Both the position numbers and the translations under genes were made by a program. From the NCBI RefSeq assembly GCF_904849725.1, contig NC_058520.1:325139186-325203185 (forward strand): DNA of 64,000 bases, read 5' to 3'. The DNA is from Hordeum vulgare subsp. vulgare. Its lineage: Eukaryota > Streptophyta > Magnoliopsida > Poales > Poaceae. Shown here piece by piece: positions 36,801-48,606 of the stretch. Each line of letters opens with the position of its first letter. Position 1 is the first letter of the stretch. A model generated the notes under the pieces. The model saw only the letters and a program-made list of their open reading frames with translations. It was not told where the DNA came from and made no database searches.

Positions 36801-38665
36801 TCTTGCATATATTCTCTGATCAAGCATCATATGTGGATTGCATCTTGTTGTGCATGTGTCGTGGTGAATATCTGTGTTGATGCTTGGTTCCGGTTTCCCT
36901 CGTCTCGATAGAGTTCTGCAAGCGTGTCGGAATGTGAGGACCCGTTCGACTACATCGGTTCGTCTACTTCACGGAGTCATTCTTCTTCCAAGCGGGATCT
37001 TAGGCAAGATGACCATTTCCCCAGATACCATTACTATCATTGCCATCCTAGTTATTTCTATTCTATCGTTATTGTCTCGTTGCCTACCACCTGTTAAGTA
37101 TCAGCCTCCCTACATTGCCATGAAAACCTTCAACCTGATCACCACCTAGCAAACCACTGATTGGCTATGTTACCGCTTGCTTAACCATGTGTTAACGCTG
37201 CTAGTTGCACGTGCAGTTGCTTCCATGTGATAACATGGGTTCCTTATTATATCACCATATTAATGCTATTTAATTTAATGCACCTATATACTTGGTAAAA
37301 GGTGGAAGGCTCGGCCTTTCCAGCCTGGTGTTTTGTTCAACCTTTGCCCCCTTAGTTTTGGCTACCGGTGTTATGTTCCATAGTTGAGCGCTCCTAACAC
37401 GATCGGGGTTGTTATCGGGACCCCCGTGATAATTTGTTTTAGATTAAAGCTGGTTTGGCAAGGCCCAACATTGGTTTTACATTTGCCTAATAACCTAATA
37501 AAGTTGCTTAGGGACTTTCCGGACCCCGAGGATAATGAATCAACCCCCGGGCCAGTGCTCCGCATGAGTGTTGGTCCACGCACCTAGCAGTCGGCGGTGC
37601 CACCTTGGGGCAACTCGAGCGTTTGGCTACCGTCCACTATGCATAGACGGCGTGTCCTGAGAACGAGATACGCGGATCATATCGGATTCGTCGACACACC
37701 GGGTGGCCTTGCTGGATTAGTTTTACCTTTTACGAGATATCTTGTGCATCTGGTGATGCTTTGGGTAATCTCAGAGTTTAGGTTTTCCACTAAGGAGTCC
37801 GACGAGATCGCGAGCTTCGTGATCGAGGATTTCTACGCGGCTTGTGGTAATTTGTGATGGACTAGTTGGAGCACCCCTGTAGGGTTAAATCTTTCGGAAA
37901 GCCGTGGCCGCGGTTATGTGGCAACATGGAAACTTTGTTTAACACTGGTTCTAGACAACTTGAAGTTAACTTAATAAAAACATGTCAATTGAGTGTGTAA
38001 TCGTTAGTGTCTCTTTCCTGAGCTCCTTCTCCGATCGAGGACACGGTGGTGTTATGTTTGACGTAAGTAGGTGTTCAGGATCATTCATTCGATCATCAGT
38101 AAATCACGTCCTCCATGCGTAGATCGTCCCCCTCTTTATTCTTGTACTCGTAAGTTAGCCACCTCACATATGATTAGCCGCTTGCTGCAGCCTCACCACT
38201 TAACCTTACCTCACCTATTAAGCTTTGCTAGTCCTGATACCTTTGGAAATGAGATTGCTGAGTCCCCTGTGGCTCACAGATTACTACAACACCAGTTGCA
38301 AGTACAGGTAAAGGTTACTTGACGCGAGCGTGTTGATTGTTCATTTGGAGTTGCTTCTTCTTCTTCTTCTTCGATCTAGGATGGGTTCCAGGCCGGCAGC
38401 TTGGGATAGCAAGTATGGACGTCATTCTTATTTTCTCGTTTGTTTTCGTCCGTAGTCGGACCCTGCTCTTCTTCATGGTGATTATGTATTGTACTGATGT
38501 GACTCCGATGTAGCTTGTGGAGAGTGTAAGCCAATGCCATATACTCTTCCCTTTAGTATATGTACTTGTAACGATACCCATTCTTGCGAAACAACGAGAT
38601 GCGCTTCTATCCCTGTCGAGGCCCTCGTGCCTAAATAAGGATAGGATCGCATCTTGGGCATTACA
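33802..38665 (+). mobile_element. LARD-1 3' LTR, complete
   Basis: It begins TGTGACAGCCCGAG after a purine tract and ends TCTTGGGCATTACA, 4864 bp long. The core promoter TATAAATA is at 34351-34358. The GC-rich leader region is at about 34380-35080. No target duplication follows, because another LTR fragment begins at once. Confidence 0.88.
34351..34358 (+). promoter_or_regulatory. TATA box of the LARD-1 3' LTR
   Basis: TATAAATA in the same GTCTATAAATAGACCC context as in the 5' LTR. From here transcription could read towards the extra LTR fragment and the copia gag region. It lies about 550 bp into the LTR. Confidence 0.7.
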
Positions 38666-40373
38666 TTCTTCTTCCAAGCGGGATCTCAGGCAAGATGACC
38701 ATTTCCCCACATACCATTACTATCATTGCCATGCTAGTTGTTTAGTTTCTATCGTTATGTCTCGCTGCCTACCACCTGTTAAATATCAACCTCTCAACAT
38801 TGCCATGAAAACCTTCAACCTGATCATAACCTAGCAAACCACTGATTGGTTGTGTTACCGCTTGCTTAACCATGTGTTAGCGTTGCTAGTTGCAGGTGCA
38901 GTTGTTTCCATGTGATAACATGGGTTCCTTGTTATATCACCCTATTAATTTCTATTTAATTTAATGCGCCTATATACTTGGTAAAAGGTGGAAGGCTCGG
39001 CCTTTCTAGACTATTGTTTTGTTCCACCTTTGCCACCTTAGTTTCGGCTACCGGTGTTATGTTCCATAAATGAGTGCTCCTAACATGCTTGGGGTTGTTA
39101 TGGGGACCCCGTAGATTCTCGTTTTGGGATAAAGCTCGTCTCGCAAGGCCCAATATTGGTACTATATTTGCCCAACATTATAATTCTGTTAATACTGAAA
39201 AACATAGGGAGTTAGCGCTACCCGAGGAGTAATTCAACATAATACAGGGGGGCCAGTGATGCTTGTGCTGGTCCAAACTAGAGCCGTTTGTGAGGCCAGC
39301 CCGGGGCAACTCGGGATATTTCTAACAGGCTACCGTACGCTCTCCTTAACCATCGTGTCCTGAGAACGAGATACGCGGCTCCTATCGGGATCGTCGACAC
39401 GCCGGGCGGCCTTGTTGGACTTGTTTTACCTTTATCGAGCGTCTTGTGCAAGGGATTTCGAGGATGCTTTGAGCTAACTCGAGGTTGAGATTTCCAATAG
39501 GAACCCGAGGATATCACGGGTTTCCCTGATCGAGGTCATTCTGTCGCAGCGTGTGGTAGTTTGTGATGGACTAGTTGGAGCACCCCTGTAGGGTTAAATA
39601 TTTGAGAAAGCCGTTCCCGCGGTTATGTGGCAACGTGGAAACTTTGTTTAACATCTGTTCTAGATAACTTGAAGTTAACTTAACTAAAACTTGCCAGCTG
39701 AGTGCATACCCATGATTTTCTCTTTCGTGAGCTCCTTCTCCGATCGAGGACACGATGGGGTTATGTTTGACGTAAGTAGGTGTTCATGATCATTCGTTTG
39801 ATCACCAGTAGTTCTCGTCCGCTATCCGTAGATCACTCCCCTCTTATTCTTGTACTCGTAAGTTAGCCACCTCATATAAATGCTTAGTCGCTTGCTGCAG
39901 CCTCAACACTTAACCATACCTCACCCATTAAGCTTTGCTAGTCTTGATACCTTTGGAAATGAGATTGCTGAGTCTCGTGTGGCTCACAGATTACTACAAC
40001 ACCAGCTGCAGGTACAGGTAAAGGATATTAATACGTGAGCGCGATGATTGTTCATTTGGAGTTTCTTCTTCTTCCTCTTCGTCGATCTAGGATGTGTTCC
40101 AGGCCAGCCGCCTGTGATAGCAAGGATGGACGTCGTTCTTTTCTTGTTTGTTTTCGCCCGTAGTCGGACCCTGCTCTTCTTCGTGATATTTATGTATTGT
40201 ACCGATGTGACTCTGATGTAGCTTGTGGCGAGTGTAAGCCAATTCCATATACTCTTCTCTTCAGTACATGTACTTGTAACGATATCCATTATTGCGAAAT
40301 GACGAGATGCGCTTCTATCCCTGTCGAGGCCCTCGCGCCAAAATAAGGATAGGGTCGCATCTTGGGCGTTACA
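38666..40373 (+). mobile_element. Extra LARD LTR fragment directly joined to the 3' LTR
   Basis: It starts at TTCTTCTTCCAAGCGGG, which is LTR-internal text (compare 36982), and ends GGGCGTTACA. It therefore covers the last ~1.7 kb of the LTR and is fused head-to-tail to the complete LTR ending at 38665. The copia protease sequence resumes at 40374. It is more diverged from the 3' LTR than the two LARD-1 LTRs are from each other by eye, for example in 39100-39540. Confidence 0.85.
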
Positions 40374-40661
40374 CTTGCTCCACAAAATGGCCACGATATC
40401 AAAATTAAAGAATGTGGAAAAGCTCATAATTGCAAGCTGATGAACGGAGAGACAATTGTATGCAAGGGACTCAACAATCATGACCTTCTCTATAGATAAA
40501 TCTTGAGAGATGACCACCTTGCAAAATCCCATTACCTTAGATGTTGAGGCATCAGCAAATTGGACATCCGTGGGCATAGATGGAATTGGATGCACATCCA
40601 CCACCAAGTCCTTGCTTCCGGTCATATGATTTGTGGCTCCACTCCCGAGCAACCATGACAC
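40374..40661 (-). pseudogene. Copia aspartic protease remnant
   Basis: The frame gives SWLLGSGATNHMTG followed by VQFADASTSKVMGFCKV and AYNCLSVHQL, the usual pattern of Ty1-copia retropepsin. The catalytic triad Asp-Ser-Gly of LDSGAT is changed to Gly-Ser-Gly, so the domain is inactive. It is cut at 40374, where a LARD LTR fragment begins, after VAILWSK. Retropepsin normally cleaves the gag-pol polyprotein. Confidence 0.82.
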
Positions 40662-40830
40662 CGCACTGGAAGCAAACTCCTACAAGAGATCAATGCTTGG
40701 ATTTAGGTACCCATTCTTGAATGGGTCCATTGATGTTAGAAACAAGGGTCTTAGGAACCCAAATAGCCCATTCAATGTACTCATAATAAGAACCTACAAA
40801 TTTAGCATTAACATGCCCATCACTAGCACG

Positions 40831-42060
40831 TCATAAAACATAAGAGGGGTTAAAGTCACCGGCCTTGTTGGTAGAGGTGGTTTTTCCCTTCTTGGCATCC
40901 TCACCCCCTTCCTTGTACTTCATCTTCTTATGAGTACTCTCACCCTCTTTGACAAAAATTTCATTGAGAGGGGAAGATAGTTTGGTCTTGTTCTTCTTTT
41001 TCTTCTTAGACCGTGGTGCAAACCCGAGTGCCTTCTTTCCTACAACTTCCTTATGATTACTCAAAAGGTCATTTAGGTTCTTCTCGCCTTGGATGCATGT
41101 CACAAGGCCCTTTTCAAGTTGTTCTTTAAACTTGGCATTCTCCTCCACAAGATGTACATGCTCACAACAAGGGTTAGTATCACAAGCATTATCAATTAGA
41201 ACAAAAGGAGGAGAAGTAGAAATATCCTTAGCTAGTTTTACTTGGAGTTGATCACGAGACTCCTTCAGAGAGGCATGAACTACTTTCAAGACCTTGTGGG
41301 CCTTGTCAAGTCTGTCAAATTCTTCCTTGAGTCTATCATGGCCAATCCCAAGTGCAACTTTCTCGAATTTAAGCACACGGGTAAAAACAAGAGCATGACC
41401 AAGATATTTTTGCAATTTAGCATGATCAACGTTGTGTGACTCCTCAAGAGCCAAACGAAGACAACACTCTTCTTCTAGAACAATGGATAGTTCCCCTATC
41501 TCATCGGCGTAATCAAGACTATGTCCCGCCAACTTGGAGATAGTCACCTCATGAGTCTCAATGAGATCATTGGCCTCACCAAGTTGTTCCAAAAGAACAA
41601 TAAAGTGCTTTTTAGTTTCACCTTTGATCTTACATAAGAATTTGTCAAACTCATTCTTATCAAGTTCCACTACTTCACTATCATGAACACAATCTAACAA
41701 TGAAGGAGAGGTAGTGATAGTGGTCTTGATGTTGGGGGTTACCTTATTGATAACTTTGGCCATGATGCACTTGGCGATGCGGTTCTCGTTGGTGACGCCG
41801 AAGAGAGACACCTTGCGGGAGGAAGTGGCAATGGCCACGGTAGCCGTTGCCATCCCCTCACGGCCTGTATCATCATCGTCATCATCGGAGGTGTACTCTT
41901 AATGGGCCACCAAACCCCTTGGAGGAGTCTTCTTGGTGAAGATGTTCTTGCTTGAGAAAGACTTGTCTTTGTCCTTGCGAATGAGCTTGCCCCCGTTGTC
42001 TTCCCTCTTCTTGTAAGGACAATCTGCCACAAAGTGACTCACATTACCGCAGTTGTAGCA
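40831..42060 (-). pseudogene. Copia gag C-terminal part: zinc knuckle and long coiled coil
   Basis: A complete knuckle CYNCGNVSHFVADC (CX2CX4HX4C) is encoded at 42060-42019, followed by a Lys-rich stretch. An in-frame stop lies near 41900, and then comes a long open frame, 41853-40831 (340 residues). That frame is helical and charged (for example ELDKNEFDKFLCKIKGETKK and DRLKEEFDRLDKAHKVLK), ends with KKKKKNKTK, and fits the coiled-coil tail seen in Maximus-type gag. The knuckle binds element RNA. One frameshift separates it from the N-terminal gag (42039-43079). Function is lost. Confidence 0.78.
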
Positions 42061-43079
42061 TGCCCGTACTCGTTTCTTGTTCTTGGACCCACTTGAGTTG
42101 TCCTTGGAGAAGTTGGCCCTTGAGTTTCTCTTGTTGCCCCAAACTGCCTTGATGCAAGATCCATGTGCTCGTGATAAGCATACTTTGTGTCTTTGGGGCA
42201 GCCATCTTCTTCCTCTTCTTCTTCATCAGCAATGGCCTTGGATCTCAAGGTAAGGTTGGGTGAGGCTATCTTCGATCGAGCATGAGCAAGAGCATTTTTG
42301 GCGGTCTTGTTCATAATATCCATAGCAATGAATTCATCCAAAACTTCGCCAGAGGTCAAGGTGTGGAAATCTGGCCTTTGACGAATGACGAAAGACATGG
42401 CTTTGTTGAATGGCATGATGGCCTTGAGAAACATGCGCTTGATCCAAGTGTCATCTGTATCCTTGCTCCCATGGTCTTGGAGAGCAACGGCAAGAGTAGT
42501 CACCCATCGATAGAGATCATGGGGGTCCTCATCTTCTAGCATTACAAACTCATCAGCCTTGTCAAGAACCACTTCAAAGTTAGACCGTTGAATGATTGAG
42601 CTCCCCTTGTACAACACCATGATGTGCTCCCAACAATCCTTTGCATGGGTGAAGGGGCGCAAGTGCGGTAGATCTTCGGGAGGAACCGCGGATTGAAGGA
42701 TGAACAATGCGGAATGATTGTATTGACTGTCCGCCTCTTCTATTGGAGTGAGGTTGTTTGGATCATGTGGGTAACAGCCTTGTTTGATGATTCTCCAAAG
42801 GTTTGTTGAGCTGTGATTCAAATGAGACTTGATGGAAAAGACCCAGTTAGCGAAATCACATTTAACAAGTTTAGGAGGAGGACCAAGGTTATTAATATGC
42901 GGTGTAGGGACCGGTCCTCCATAGACCGGGGGAGGAGGAACCAAGGCAAAGGTTCTCGTCCCATTCTTGTCAAGAAGGGAAGAAGTTCGGGTACCTTTAG
43001 TTGTTTCCTTATCGGAATTGGCCTCTGACTCCGATGTGGTGGGTTTAACCAAAAGTAACGGGTTGGGAGAATTATTCAT
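42039..43079 (-). pseudogene. Copia gag N-terminal capsid region
   Basis: A 346-residue frame starting about 190 bp after the primer site. It shows the UBN2-type gag pattern: KCDFANWVFSIKSHLNHSS, PHLRPFTHAKDCWEHIMVLY, LYRWVTTLAVALQDHG, RMFLKAIMPFNKAMSFVIRQ and LTSGEVLDEFIAMDI. It stops at 42039, out of frame with the zinc knuckle encoded just beyond, so one frameshift breaks the gag. The capsid domain forms the particle shell. The N-terminal half is intact by eye. Confidence 0.85.
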
Positions 43080-43266
43080 CCCCTCAAGTAATTATTTAAG
43101 CATGGACTTGACTTCGGTCGTCATGGACGTCTTGAGTGAGGCTATAGCCTCATTCTAGTCGTCTCATGTGATCAAACTCAACTCCACGACCTCGGGCACT
43201 TCGTGGCCAACCACACCATCGTCAACTATACTCTTCGGGTGGTGAAACCCTTAATAAAGAGATGTG

Positions 43267-43278
43267 GCTCTAATACCA
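43267..43278 (-). other. Primer binding site of the copia element
   Basis: On the minus strand the sequence is TGGTATTAGAGC, two bases after the 5' LTR end TCCTTTCA. It corresponds to initiator tRNA-Met with a single change from TGGTATCAGAGC, and it fixes the minus orientation of the element. Confidence 0.88.
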
Positions 43279-43280
43279 AT

Positions 43281-44574
43281 TGAAAGGATCGATATGGTTG
43301 ACTAAAGGGGGCGGATAGGCAACTACCAATTTTTAGCTCATCTTAACAAATTAGGGTTAGCAACAAAAGGTTCTCTAGATGAACAACTAGGTGAGCAACC
43401 TATATGATGCTACCAACAAAGACAACAAGTGCAAGCAAGGAATACACCACAAGAAAAATAAGTACAAGGTAAAGTTAAGAGATAACCGCAAGTGGAACCG
43501 GTGGAGACAAGGATGTATTATCCAAGTTCCTTCCCTTTGATAGGATGTACGTCTCCGTTGGAGCGGTGTGGAGGCACAATGCTCCCCAAGAAGCCACTAG
43601 GGCCACCATATTTTCCTCACGCCCTCACACAATGCAAGACACCATGATTCCACTATTGGTGCCCTTGAAGGCAGCGACCGGACCTTTAGAAAAAAGGTTG
43701 GGGCTATCTCCACACAAAGTTTGGAGGCTCCCAACAAGACCACGAAGCTTCACCACAATGGAATGTGGCTCCGAGGTGGAAGTGTAGATCATGGACTTCT
43801 CAACCATCTAGGGTGCTCAAACACCCAAGAGTAACAAGATCCGCAAGGGATTAGTGTGGGGAATCAAATATCTCTTGGTGGAAGTGTAGATCATGGCCTT
43901 CTCAACCAATCCCTAGGAAATCAACAAGTTTGATTGGCTAGGGAGAGAGATCGGACAAGAATGAGCTTTGGAGCAACAATGGGGCTTGCGGAGGTGAGAG
44001 GTAACATTCTTAGGGAAGAAGACACCTTTATATAGTGGGGGGAACAATCCAACCGTTACCTTCCCCCACTTACTGCACTAGCAGAGCGGTACTACCGCAC
44101 GACGGTTCACCAACCACGGTAGTAAGAAAATACTATCGTGCCTACCACTGGTGAGGCAAAAGGATGGCAAAAAGTCCGACGGAGCGGTAGTAAAAAAACT
44201 ACTACCGCCCAGAGAGCCTTAGTAAAAAACTACTACCGCCCCGGGGGCGGTACTACCGCTAGCCCTTTTGCACATACAGGGAAAAACATGGTTGAAGCTC
44301 CATTTGAAGCAGGGGAAAGGTGGTGCAATAGAAATATGTACGTGTTGATTCCACCCAAACCTTTCGAAGCGGACCCCCTTAATAGTACGGCTTTCCTATG
44401 ACTCAAATCCATCAACGAGAAACGTAGAAAGCAACCATCTTTGAAAGACTCTGAGGGGCACCGAATCGTCTTGTGCCTAGTCATGAATTATTGAAATTCT
44501 CAATGCACATGACTAGTCCGCAGAGGCATTGTCATCAATCACCAAAACCACTTAAGAATAAATATGCCCTAACA
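43281..44574 (-). mobile_element. 5' LTR of the Maximus-like copia element
   Basis: 1294 bp with TG...CA ends on the minus strand, flanked on the right by the ccaag duplication. A partial local duplication (GGAAGTGTAGATCATGG twice, near 43778 and 43881) distinguishes it from the 3' LTR. It holds a short GCGGTAGTA array. Confidence 0.88.
44085..44275. repeat. GCGGTAGTA palindromic array in the copia 5' LTR
   Basis: It contains GAGCGGTACTACCGC, GCGGTAGTAAAAAAACTACTACCGC-like and GGGGGCGGTACTACCGCTAG units. This is the counterpart of the array at 22262-22535, but shorter. Confidence 0.8.
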
Positions 44575-45009
44575 CCAAGTATATAGGTGCATTAGTTAAA
44601 TAGCATTAATATGGTGATATAACAAGGAACCCATGTTTTCACATGGAAGCAATTGTACGTGCAACTAGCAACAGTATCAAAAGGTTGAGCAAGCGATAAC
44701 ATAGCCAAACTGTGGTTTGCTCAGTTGTGGAAAGGTTAGAGGGTTTTCATGGGTATGTTGGGAGGCTGACATTTAAGTGGTAGGCAGCGAGACATAGTGA
44801 AAGAAACGAGACAACTAGCATGGCAATGATAGTAATGTTATCTAGGGAAATGGTCATCTTGTGTGTGATCCCGCTTGGAAGGAGAACGAATCCGTGAAAC
44901 AGACGAACCATCATAGTCAAACGGATCCTCACACTCTGAAGTGGTTCGGAACTCTATCGTGAAGAAGCAATCCGGAAACAAGAATCAACACACGATAACA
45001 CCACACATA
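44575..45009 (-). mobile_element. LARD-2 LTR, segment 2
   Basis: It continues the LTR cut at 21528, reading TATATAGGTGCATTAG, then TATCACCATATTA-type text in reverse, then ACAGACGAACC and AACACCACACATA. The last five bases (45005-45009, acata) are the left target duplication of an Angela solo LTR. Confidence 0.85.
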
Positions 45010-48000
45010 TGTTGGAGAACGTCGCATCAGAAACAAAAATTTTCCTACGCGCACACAAGATCTATCCATGGTGATGACCATGTACGAGAGGACAGAGTGC
45101 ATCTACATACCTTTGTAGATCGCTAAGCGGAAGCGTATATAACGCGGTTGATGTAGTTGAACATCTTCGCGATCCAAATTGCAATCTGTCCCATGATCCC
45201 ATCACGATCCGTCCCGCGATCTCATAACGATCCTTCCCGATCTACTGCCGAACGAACGACACCCCCGCGTTCAGCACACGTATATGTCGATGACGATCTC
45301 CGCCTTCTTGATCCAACAAGAGGGAGTGGAGAGGTAGGTGAGTTCTCGGACAGCCTAAAGGCGTGGCGGTGATGGTGGTGGAGCTGATCCGGCAGGGATT
45401 CGCCGTGCACCGTCGAACCTATTCTAGAGGAAGAACAAACTAGAGGGAGGGAGAGGGGCTGGGCCTGGGATTCAGGTGTTGGCTGCCCTCTCTCCCCTCT
45501 ATTATATAGGAGGAAGGGGCAAGGGGTGGCGCACCAAGGAGGAGGAATCCTCCTCCCCTAAAGAAGGTGGAATCCTACTCCTAGTAGGATTCCCTCCCAC
45601 TTGGCCTCCTCCCACCTCCTGTTGGGGAACGTCGCATGGGAAACAAAAAACTTCCTACGCGCACGAAGACCTATCATGGTGATGTCCATCTACGAGAGGG
45701 GATGTGTGATCTACGTACCCTTGTAGACCGTACAGCAGAAGCGTTAGTGAACGCGGTTGATGTAGCCGAACGTCCTCACGTCCCTCGATCCGCCCCGCGA
45801 ACCGTCCCGCGATCAGTCCCACGATCTAGTACCGAACGGACGGCACCTCCGCGTTCAGCACACGTAAAGCTCGACGATGATCTCGGCCTTCTTGATCCAG
45901 CAAGAGAGATGGAGAGGTAGAAGAGTTCTCCGGCAGCGTGACGGCGCTTCGGAGGTTGGTGATGACCTTGTCTCAGCAGGGCTCCACCCGAGCTCCGCAG
46001 AAACGCGATCTAGAGGAAAAACCGTGGAGGTATGTGGTCGGGCTGCCGTGGAAAAGTCGTCTCAAATCAGCCCTAAAACCTCCGTTTATATAGGTGGGAG
46101 GGAGGGGACCTTGCCTTGGGGCTCAAGGAGCCCCAAGGGGGTCGGCCGAGTCCAAGGGGGAAGGCCCCCCCCCCAAACCGAGTTGGACTTGGTTTGGTGG
46201 GTGGGAGTCCTTCCTTCCCTTCCCACCTTCTTTTTTTTTCTTTTCTCTTTGATTTTCTTTCGTATGCGCATAGGGCCCTTTTGGGCTGTCCCACCAGCCC
46301 ACTAAGGGCTGGTGTGCCACCCTTAAGGCCTATGGGCTTCCCCGGGGTGGGTTGCCCCCCCCCCCGGTGAACTCCCGGAACCCATTCGTCATTCCCGGTA
46401 CATTCCCGGTAACTCCGAAAACCTTCCGGTAATCAAATGAGGTCATGCTATATATCAATCTTCGTTTCCGGACCATTCTGGAAACCCTCGTGACGTCCGT
46501 GATCTCATCCGGGACTCCGAACAACATTCGGTAACCAACCATATAACTCAAATACGCATAAAACAACGTCGAACCTTAAGTGTGCAGACCCTGCGGGTTC
46601 GAGAACTATGTAGACATGACCCAAGAGACTCCTCGGTCAACATCCAATAGCGGGACATGGATGCCCATGTTGGATCCTACATATTCTACGAAGATCTTAT
46701 CGTTTGAACCTCAGTGCCAAGGATTCATATAATCCCGTATGTCATTCCCTTTGTCCTTCGGTATGTTACTTGCCCGAGATTCGATCGTCAGTATCCGCAT
46801 ACCTATTTCAATCTCGTTTACTGGCAAGTCTCTTTACTCGTTCCGTAATACAATATCCCGTAACTTACACTAAGTCACATTGCTTGCAAGGCTTGTGTGT
46901 GATGTTGTATTACCGAGTGGGCCCCGAGATACCTCTCCGTCACACGGAGTGACAAATCCCAGTCTCGATCCATACTAACTCAACGAACACCTTTGGAGAT
47001 ACCTGTAGAGCATCTTTATAGTCACCCAGTTATGTTGCGACGTTTGATACACACAAAGCATTCCTCCGGTGTCCGTGAGTTATATGATCTCATGGTCATA
47101 GGAACAAATACTTGACACGCAGAAAACAGTAGCAACAAAATGACACGATCAACATGCTACGTCTATTAGTTTGGGTCTAGTCCATCACATGATTCTCCTA
47201 ATGATGTGATCCCGTTATCAAGTGACAACACTTGCCTATGGCCAGGAAACCTTGACCATCTTTGATCAACGAGCTAGTCAACTAGAGGCTTACTAGGGAC
47301 AGTGTTTTGTCTATGTATCCACACAAGTATTGTGTTTCCAATCAATACAATTATAGCATGCATAATAAACGATTATCATGAACTAAGAAATATAATAATA
47401 ACTAATTTATTATTGCCTCTAGGGCATATTTCCAACACCTCCTTGGTGCAAGGGCCTTTAGGGGCTGGTTGCCCAGCCCACTAAGGGTTGGTGCGCCACC
47501 TCTTAGACCCATGTGGCCCCTGGGGTAGGTGGAATTCTCCAGATGGACCCCCGGAACCTATTCGTCATTCCTGCTACACTATCAGAAATGCCTGAAACCA
47601 TTCCGGAGTCCAAATACCCTCTTCTTATATATCAATCTTCATCTCTGGACCATTCCGGAACTCCTCGTGACGTCCGGGATCTCATCCGGGACTCTGCACA
47701 ACCTTCAGTCACCAACATACATAACTCAACTATACGGACATGTCACCAAACCTTAAGTGTGCAGACCCTGCGGGTTCGAGAACTATGTATCCATGACCGA
47801 TATACTCTCCTGTCAATAACCAATAGCGGGGCCTGGATGCCCATATTGTCTCCTACATATTCCACTCATATCTTTATCGGTCAAACCTCTATTTCAAGGA
47901 TTCAGTTAATCTCCTATACGTACTATTCCTTTTGTCCATGGGTATGTTACTTGCCCGAGATTCGATCGTCGGTATCTCTATACCTAGTTCAATATCGCTG

Positions 48001-48606
48001 TTGACAAGTCTCTTTACTCGTTCCGTAATACAAAATCCCATGACCAACTCTTTAGTCACATTGCTTGCAAGGCTTGTTGTGATGTTGCATTACCGAGTGG
48101 GCCCTGAGATACCTCTTTGTCACACAGAGTGACAAATCTCAGTCTTGATCCATGCCAACCCAACAGACACCTTCGATGATACCTATATAGAACCTTTATA
48201 GTCACCCAGTTACGTTGTGACGTTTGATACACACAAGGTATTCGGGAGTTGCATGATCTCATGGTCATAAGAACAAATACTTTAACATGCAGAAAACAGT
48301 AGCAATAAACTGACACGATGATATGCTATGTTCGTAGTTTGGGTCTTGTTCATCACATCACTCTCCTAATGATGTGATCCCGTTATCAAACGACATCTCA
48401 TGTCTATGGTCAGGAAACCTTGACCATCTTTGATCAACGAGCTTGTCCTTCAGAGGCTCACTAGGGATAGTGTGTTGTCTATGTATCCACACATGTATTT
48501 GAGTTTTTAATCAATACAATTCTAGCATGGATAATAAACGATCGTCATGAACGAGGAAATATAATAATAACCAATTTATTATTGCCTCTCGGGAATATTT
48601 ACAACA
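45010..48606 (-). mobile_element. Outer Angela/BARE solo LTR, itself interrupted
   Basis: The ends are TGTTGGAGAACGTCGCATC at 45010 and TTTACAACA at 48606, with a perfect target duplication acata at 45005-45009 and 48607-48611. Its own sequence is 45010-45619 plus 47443-48606 (about 1.77 kb). The remainder is a second solo LTR of the same family. TATATAGG at 45504-45510 marks the promoter. No internal domain remains, so it arose by LTR-LTR recombination. It sits in the LARD-2 LTR. Confidence 0.9.
45620..47437 (-). mobile_element. Inner Angela/BARE solo LTR
   Basis: TGTTGGGGAACGTCGCATGG ... GGGCATATTTCCAACA, 1818 bp, with a perfect duplication cctcc at 45615-45619 and 47438-47442. It is inserted in the outer Angela LTR in the same orientation. 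A TATATAGG box lies at 46087-46094. Its terminus is better preserved than that of the outer copy (CCAACA against ACAACA), as expected for the later insertion. Confidence 0.92.

Larger units (their letters stand above)
26489..40373 (+). mobile_element. LARD-1: Sukkula-like large retrotransposon derivative with an extra LTR fragment
   Basis: The structure is a 5' LTR lacking its first ~330 bp (26489-31058), a primer site (31062), a non-coding internal domain (31059-33801), a complete 3' LTR (33802-38665), and a further LTR 3' fragment (38666-40373). It lies inside the copia element, between protease and RNase H. LTRs of nearly 5 kb and an internal domain of 2.7 kb without gag or pol match the LARD class described in Triticeae. 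The transposition enzymes must have been supplied in trans. Confidence 0.85.
21529..44574 (-). mobile_element. Maximus/SIRE-like Ty1-copia retrotransposon, full ends, interrupted by LARD-1
   Basis: The LTRs at 21529-22846 and 43281-44574 begin TGTTAGGGC-like and end GATCCTTTCA on the minus strand. The perfect 5-bp target duplication ccaag lies at 21524-21528 and 44575-44579, inside a LARD LTR whose text joins correctly across the element (TTACCAAG then TATATAGG). From right to left the order is 5' LTR, primer site, gag with zinc knuckle, protease remnant, LARD-1 insertion (26489-40373), RNase H, an extra third ORF region, polypurine tract, 3' LTR. Integrase and reverse transcriptase are absent. 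The LTRs differ at many positions, so the insertion is old. Its own sequence totals about 9.2 kb. Confidence 0.88.
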
